From: Curtobacterium sp. 9128
GTDB lineage: Bacteria > Actinomycetota > Actinomycetes > Actinomycetales > Microbacteriaceae
Direction: 5' to 3'
Length of the DNA: 64,000 nucleotides
NCBI RefSeq assembly: GCF_900086645.1
Contig: NZ_LT576451.1
Span: forward strand, 186,001 to 250,000
Part shown: one piece after another, positions 59,697 to 64,000 of the stretch
Position numbering within the stretch: the stretch's first letter is position 1
Layout of the letters: each line of letters begins with the position of its first letter
Made by a program: the position numbers and the translations under genes
Notes under the pieces: generated by a model
Told to the model about the DNA's origin: nothing
Databases searched by the model: none
The model's input: only the letters and a program-made list of their open reading frames with translations

Positions 59697-61015
59697 CGGA
59701 GAAGCCCTTCGTAGTGACGTTGCTGCAGCTGCGAGTCGATCTGCTTCACGGTCTCGAGACCGACACCCACGATGATGAGGATGCTCGCGCCACCGAACGG
59801 GAAGTTCTGGTTCGCGCCGAACAGCGCCAGTGCTGCCAGCGGGATGAGCGCGATGAGACCGAGGTAGAGCGAGCCGGGCAACGTCACCCGGGTCAGGACG
59901 TAGTCGAGGTACTCGGCGGTGGGACGACCGGCACGGATGCCGGGGATGAACCCGCCGTACTTCTTCATGTTGTCGGCGACCTCTTCGGGGTTGAAGGTGA
60001 TCGCGACGTAGAAGTAGGTGAACCCGACGATGAGCAGGAAGTACAGGACCATGTAGAACCAGTTGTCACCCGAGGTCAGGTTGTTCTGGATCCAGGTCAC
60101 CCACGCGGCCGGCTCCGAGCCGTCGGAGGGCTGGTTGAACTGCGCGATCAGGGCCGGCAGGTAGAGCAGCGACGAGGCGAAGATGACGGGCACGACGCCG
60201 GCCATGTTCACCTTGATCGGGATGTACGTGTTGTTGCCGCCGTAGGTGCGACGCCCGACCATGCGCTTGGCGTACTGCACCGGGATCCGCCGCTGCGACT
60301 GCTCGACGAACACGACGGCCATCATGATCACCAGGCCGACCAGGATGACGAACAGGAACAGCTCGAACGACTGCGACTGCTCGATCGCCCAGAGCGCCGA
60401 CGGGAACTGCGCTGCGATGGACGTGAAGATGAGGAGCGACATGCCGTTGCCGATGCCGCGCTCGGTGACGAGCTCGCCCATCCACATGATGAGGCCGGTA
60501 CCGGCGGTCAGGGTGACGACCATGAGCATGATCGCGTACCAGCTGTCGTTCGAGATGATCGACGAGCAGGAGGCGCTGGCGTTCGTGCCGAAGAGCTGGC
60601 CGGAACGGGCCACCGTGATCAGCGTGGTGGACTGCAGCACACCGAGCGCGATCGTGAGGTAGCGCGTGTACTGCGTCAGCTTCGCCTGGCCGGTCTGGCC
60701 CTCCTTGTAGAGGGCGTCGAAGTGCGGGATCACGACGCGCAGGAGCTGCACGATGATCGACGACGTGATGTACGGCATGATGCCGAGCGCGAAGACCGAG
60801 AGCTTCAGCAGCGCGCCACCGGAGAACAGGTTGATCAGGTCGTAGAGACCGCCGGAGGACGATGCGCTCGCGAGGCAGGTCTGGACGGCTGCGTAGTCCA
60901 CGTACGGGGCCGGGATGTACGACCCGAGCCGGAACAGCGCGATGATCGCCAGGGTGAAGCCGATCTTCTTGCGAAGATCGGGGGTGCGCATGATGCGCGC
61001 GACCGCTCTGAACAC
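59693..61015 (-). CDS. secY: Protein translocase channel subunit SecY
   Basis: 440 residues with ten helices. GTG at 61015 with GGAGAG upstream: [20 protein letters not shown] is the expected N-terminus. The plug region is near [27 protein letters not shown]; the C-terminal part has [19 protein letters not shown] [29 protein letters not shown]. It forms the Sec channel. A terminator-like hairpin separates it from rplO, so secY-adk-map may have their own promoter in the 177-bp gap. Confidence 0.98.
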   Translation of the reverse strand: MFRAVARIMRTPDLRKKIGFTLAIIALFRLGSYIPAPYVDYAAVQTCLASASSSGGLYDLINLFSGGALLKLSVFALGIMPYITSSIIVQLLRVVIPHFDALYKEGQTGQAKLTQYTRYLTIALGVLQSTTLITVARSGQLFGTNASASCSSIISNDSWYAIMLMVVTLTAGTGLIMWMGELVTERGIGNGMSLLIFTSIAAQFPSALWAIEQSQSFELFLFVILVGLVIMMAVVFVEQSQRRIPVQYAKRMVGRRTYGGNNTYIPIKVNMAGVVPVIFASSLLYLPALIAQFNQPSDGSEPAAWVTWIQNNLTSGDNWFYMVLYFLLIVGFTYFYVAITFNPEEVADNMKKYGGFIPGIRAGRPTAEYLDYVLTRVTLPGSLYLGLIALIPLAALALFGANQNFPFGGASILIIVGVGLETVKQIDSQLQQRHYEGLLR

Positions 61016-61154
61016 GAGAACTCTCCGAACTACTGGGACCGGTCTTGCCGATCGAGCCGGGCGAGGCCGCCCGTGGCCGGGACGCCGACCGCGCGACCCG
61101 GGACCGTCGGCACGTGGCCGACCAGCTCCGGGTCTGTCATCAAGGAAACCGTAA

Positions 61155-61186
61155 CGGCGGCCCGTGCGCAAACGCACGGGCCGCCG
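61155..61186 (-). terminator. Hairpin between rplO and secY
   Basis: Perfect 14-bp arms (61155-61168 CGGCGGCCCGTGCG and 61173-61186), loop CAAA. On the minus strand it follows the rplO stop by 6 bases and is followed by TTACGGTTTCC, so it can end the rpsH-rplO transcript. Confidence 0.75.
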
Positions 61187-61192
61187 ACGGGA

Positions 61193-61657
61193 CTACTGGG
61201 AGACGGTGCCGCCCGCAGCCACGATCTTGTCCTGGGCGGAGCCCGAGACCTTGTCGACCGTGACGGTGAGCTTCACGCTGATGTCACCCTGACCGAGAAC
61301 CTTGACCTTCTCGTTCTTGCGGACGGCGCCCTTGGCGACCAGGTCCGCAACGGTGACGTCGCCACCGTTCGGGTAGAGCTCCGCGAGCTTGTCCAGGTTC
61401 ACGACCTGGTACTCGACGCGGAACGGGTTCTTGAACCCGCGGAGCTTCGGGGTGCGCATGTGCAGCGGCATCTGCCCACCCTCGAAGCCGACGCGGACCT
61501 GGTAACGGGCCTTCGTGCCCTTGGTACCACGGCCCGCGGTCTTGCCCTTCGAGCCCTCACCGCGACCGACACGGGTGCGGTCCTTCTTCGAGCCAGCGGC
61601 CGGACGAAGGTGGTGCACCTTCAGGATCTGGACGCGCTCGTTCTTCTCGTCGCTCAT
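61193..61657 (-). CDS. rplO: 50S ribosomal protein L15
   Basis: 154 residues. [36 protein letters not shown] is the L15 N-terminal block; [23 protein letters not shown] and [14 protein letters not shown] follow. The ATG overlaps the rpmD stop by 4 bp. Last gene before the terminator. Confidence 0.97.
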   Translation of the reverse strand: MSDEKNERVQILKVHHLRPAAGSKKDRTRVGRGEGSKGKTAGRGTKGTKARYQVRVGFEGGQMPLHMRTPKLRGFKNPFRVEYQVVNLDKLAELYPNGGDVTVADLVAKGAVRKNEKVKVLGQGDISVKLTVTVDKVSGSAQDKIVAAGGTVSQ

Positions 61658-61839
61658 GCGTCGACCTCCTCGACCTTCACGAGGTGCGCCACCGTCGCGA
61701 TGTACCCGCGGTTCTGGGAGTTGTCCTCGCGCAGGACCGTACGGCCGATGCGCTTGAGACCCAGGCTGCGGAGCGTGTCGCGCTGGTACTGCTTCTCGCT
61801 GATGACGGACTTCGTCTGCGTGATCTTCAGCATGGCCAT
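61654..61839 (-). CDS. rpmD: 50S ribosomal protein L30
   Basis: 61 residues: [20 protein letters not shown], then [20 protein letters not shown], the L30 core. Start ATG at 61839 overlaps the rpsE stop by one base; its stop overlaps rplO by 4 bp. A longer in-frame reading upstream is rejected. Confidence 0.96.
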   Translation of the reverse strand: MAMLKITQTKSVISEKQYQRDTLRSLGLKRIGRTVLREDNSQNRGYIATVAHLVKVEEVDA

Positions 61840-62654
61840 CAGGCACCTGCCTTCTCGGTCGCTGCGGCACGTGCTGCCGCCTCGGCCTTCAGGAGGCGAG
61901 CCGGCACGACGTGGTCCACGTCGAGGCCACGACGTGCGGCGACGGCGCGGGGTTCCTCGAGCTGCTTGAGGGCCTCGACCGTGGCGTGCACGATGTTGAT
62001 GGTGTTCGACGAACCGAGCGACTTGCTCAGGACGTCGTGGATGCCGGCGCACTCGAGCACGGCGCGGACCGGACCACCGGCGATGACACCGGTACCGGCA
62101 GCGGCCGGGCGCAGGAGGACGACGCCAGCGGCGGCCTCACCCTGCACCGGGTGCGGGATCGTGTTGCCGACGCGCGGGACGCGGAAGAAGTTCTTCTTCG
62201 CCTCTTCGACGCCCTTGGAGATCGCCGTGGGGACCTCCTTGGCCTTGCCGTAGCCGACGCCCACGAGGCCGTTGCCGTCACCCACGACGACGAGCGCCGT
62301 GAAGCTGAAGCGACGACCACCCTTGACGACCTTCGAGACGCGGTTGATGGTCACCACGCGCTCGAGGAACTGGCTGTCGCCACCGCGGTTGTTGCGGTCG
62401 CGGCCCTGCTGACGGTCACGACCGCCACCACGACGGCCACGGTTGTCGGCCGAGTCGCGGTTGTTGGACGCGGAGCCGGCAGCGGTCTCGACCGGACGCT
62501 CGGCGACGGGGGCAGCAGCCTCCGCCTTGGCGTCGGTGGACTTGGTCTCCTCGGCGCTGGTGGCCTCGGTGGTCTCCTCAGCGCTGGTGGCCTCGGTCGT
62601 CTCCTCGACGGCCGGGGTCTCCTCGGCGTTGCTGTTGTTCGCGATGTCGCTCAC
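61839..62654 (-). CDS. rpsE: 30S ribosomal protein S5 with long N-terminal extension
   Basis: 271 residues; S5 is usually 160-200. Residues 1-60 are Glu/Thr/Ala repeats ([20 protein letters not shown]), 61-95 are Arg/Gly/Asn/Asp-rich ([20 protein letters not shown]), then the S5 core starts at [47 protein letters not shown] and [19 protein letters not shown] are core blocks. The start is GTG at 62654, overlapping the rplR stop by 4 bp. The extension looks disordered and has an exact duplicated TTEATSAEE. Confidence 0.96.
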   Translation of the reverse strand: MSDIANNSNAEETPAVEETTEATSAEETTEATSAEETKSTDAKAEAAAPVAERPVETAAGSASNNRDSADNRGRRGGGRDRQQGRDRNNRGGDSQFLERVVTINRVSKVVKGGRRFSFTALVVVGDGNGLVGVGYGKAKEVPTAISKGVEEAKKNFFRVPRVGNTIPHPVQGEAAAGVVLLRPAAAGTGVIAGGPVRAVLECAGIHDVLSKSLGSSNTINIVHATVEALKQLEEPRAVAARRGLDVDHVVPARLLKAEAAARAAATEKAGA

Positions 62655-63028
62655 AGGTTCAGCCCTCCTTCACGGGCACCATCGGCGATCGCGGCGACGC
62701 GACCGGCGTACTTGCTACCACCGCGGTCGAACACGACGGCTTCGACACCGGCGGTCTTCGCACGCTCGGCGAGGAGCTCGCCGACGCGACGCGCCTTGGC
62801 GGTCTTGTCGCCGTCGAACGAGCGGAGGTCGGCCTCCATCGTCGACGCGCTGGCAAGGGTGTGACCCTTGGAGTCGTCGATGACCTGCACGAACACGTGA
62901 CGTGCCGAGCGGGTGACGGCGAGACGCGGACGTGCCTCGGTGCCGGTGATCTTCTTGCGGAGGCGGTTGTGGCGACGGGCCTTGGCAGCCGCCTTGCTCT
63001 TGCCTCGGGTACGAGTTCCGATAGCCAT
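62651..63028 (-). CDS. rplR: 50S ribosomal protein L18
   Basis: 125 residues from the ATG at 63028: [56 protein letters not shown], and the end [27 protein letters not shown]. 5S rRNA binding protein. A GTG two codons upstream is possible but would overlap the rplF stop. Confidence 0.97.
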   Translation of the reverse strand: MAIGTRTRGKSKAAAKARRHNRLRKKITGTEARPRLAVTRSARHVFVQVIDDSKGHTLASASTMEADLRSFDGDKTAKARRVGELLAERAKTAGVEAVVFDRGGSKYAGRVAAIADGAREGGLNL

Positions 63029-63030
63029 GA

Positions 63031-63567
63031 TCACTTACCTGACTTTCCGGCCTTGCGGCGCACGTTCTCGCCCGCGTAACGGACACCCTTGCCCTTGTAG
63101 GGCTCGGGCTTCCGCAGCTTGCGGATGTTCGCAGCGACCTCGCCGACGGCCTGCTTGTCGATGCCGTTGACGGTGACCTTGTTGTTGCCCTCGACGGCGA
63201 AGCTGATGCCCGCCGGCGGCTCGACCGTGATCGAGTGGGAGTAGCCGAGCGCGAACTCGAGGTTCGAGCCCTTCGCCTGGACGCGGTAACCGGTGCCGAC
63301 GACCTCGAGGCCCTTGGAGTAGCCCTGGGTGACGCCGATGATCTGGTTCGCGATGAGCGTGCGGGTCAGGCCGTGGAGCGACCGGGACTCACGCTCGTCG
63401 TCCGGGCGGGTGACGAGGACCTGGTTCTCCTCGACGTTCGCCTGGATGGGCTCCGCGACGACGAGCGCGAGCTCGCCCTTCGGGCCCTTGACCGCGACGT
63501 TCTGACCGTCGATGGAGACGGTCACGCCAGCGGGGATGTCAATGGGAAGACGTCCGATTCGTGACAT
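63031..63567 (-). CDS. rplF: 50S ribosomal protein L6
   Basis: 178 residues. [43 protein letters not shown] and the end [27 protein letters not shown] are L6 blocks. Follows rpsH by 6 bases. Confidence 0.97.
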   Translation of the reverse strand: MSRIGRLPIDIPAGVTVSIDGQNVAVKGPKGELALVVAEPIQANVEENQVLVTRPDDERESRSLHGLTRTLIANQIIGVTQGYSKGLEVVGTGYRVQAKGSNLEFALGYSHSITVEPPAGISFAVEGNNKVTVNGIDKQAVGEVAANIRKLRKPEPYKGKGVRYAGENVRRKAGKSGK

Positions 63568-63573
63568 GTTCGA

Positions 63574-63966
63574 TCACCAAACGTAGGCGAGGACTTCCCC
63601 ACCCACGCCCTTCTGCTCGGCTTCGCGGTCGGTCAGGAGACCCGACGAGGTGGACAGGATCGCCACGCCGAGGCCACCGAGGACCTGCGGGATCTCCGTC
63701 GACTTCGCGTAGACCCGGAGGCCGGGCTTCGACACGCGCTTGATGCCGGCGATCGAACGCTCGCGCTCGGGGCCGTACTTGAGCTCGATGGTGAGGGTCT
63801 TGCCCACGCGGGCGTCCTCGACCTTCCACTCGGTGATGTAACCCTCGCGCTTGAGGATGTCAGCGATGGTGGTCTTGAGCTTGCTGCTCGGAAGCGAGAC
63901 GGCGTCGTGGTGCGCCGAGTTCGCGTTCCGCAATCTGGTCAGCATGTCTGCGACCGGATCGGTCAT
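63574..63966 (-). CDS. rpsH: 30S ribosomal protein S8
   Basis: 130 residues from the ATG at 63966, or 132 from the ATG at 63972 (both in frame). [23 protein letters not shown] is the usual N-terminus; [39 protein letters not shown] and EVLAYVW end the protein. The upstream gene (rpsN or rplE) lies beyond the window edge. Confidence 0.95.
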   Translation of the reverse strand: MTDPVADMLTRLRNANSAHHDAVSLPSSKLKTTIADILKREGYITEWKVEDARVGKTLTIELKYGPERERSIAGIKRVSKPGLRVYAKSTEIPQVLGGLGVAILSTSSGLLTDREAEQKGVGGEVLAYVW

Positions 63967-64000
63967 CGTCATGATGTGATTCCGTTTCTCGCCTGGTTTC

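Overview
The window is high-GC actinobacterial chromosome, most probably Microbacteriaceae and Curtobacterium-like. The evidence is the gene order (guaA, guaB3, guaB; glmS-acpS-alr-tsaE; the secY-adk-map and infA-rpmJ-rpsM-rpsK-rpoA-rplQ clusters), GTG and even TTG starts, 4-bp start/stop overlaps, actinobacterial -10 boxes placed directly before start codons, and CIRCE heat-shock operators. The genus is inferred from protein style and was not tested by any search. It is a core-gene region with accessory insertions; I see no phage, insertion sequence, CRISPR array, rRNA or tRNA.

Layout. 1-2.7 kb: a truncated Gfo/Idh/MocA oxidoreductase, a DUF817 membrane protein and a Bax-inhibitor-1 family protein. 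3.1-7.9 kb: a minus-strand run khtT-khtU-SURF1-DUF3817-guaA. 8.1-12.8 kb: orphan hutH with a 28-bp palindrome at its start, glpD, guaB3. 13-22.3 kb: the livHMGF branched-chain amino-acid (or similar) importer, whose LivH carries an extra extracytoplasmic domain; guaB; a PD-(D/E)XK-like protein; a VOC protein; and the matching binding lipoprotein livK about 3.5 kb away on the other strand. 22.4-26 kb: rarD, HrcA/CIRCE-controlled groES, a THUMP-like methyltransferase and a DUF4190 protein. 26-34.7 kb: tsaD-rimI-tsaB, a three-gene block of secreted proteins (lysozyme-like protein with seven tandem repeats, GH16 glycosidase, SGNH hydrolase), then tsaE, two tandem alanine-racemase paralogues, a 21-codon micro-ORF and acpS. 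34.7-40.7 kb: glmS, gpx, coaA, glmM, rpsI, rplM. 41-53.4 kb: accessory genes around truA: a large sortase-anchored nuclease, an MBL-fold hydrolase, an ABC exporter, an AfsR/SARP-type regulator, a lipoprotein and a FUSC protein. 53.4-64 kb: ribosomal/RNA polymerase genes (rplQ back to rpsH), interrupted by one LCP cell-wall ligase gene on the opposite strand.

How the genes work together. Purine synthesis is represented by guaA, guaB and guaB3. Cell-envelope supply is represented by glmS, glmM, the alr pair, LCP and the secreted hydrolases. tRNA t6A synthesis is represented by tsaB, tsaD and tsaE. Translation is represented by twelve ribosomal proteins, infA, map, secY, adk and rpoA. The less ordinary parts are accessory genes inserted at normally conserved junctions (tsaB/tsaE, rplQ/truA, truA/rplM, map/infA), the LivH ectodomain fusion, the diverged alr pair, and a set of related intergenic palindromes, many acting as terminators. 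No wholly new multi-gene system is proven by sequence alone; the best candidates are listed in the findings.
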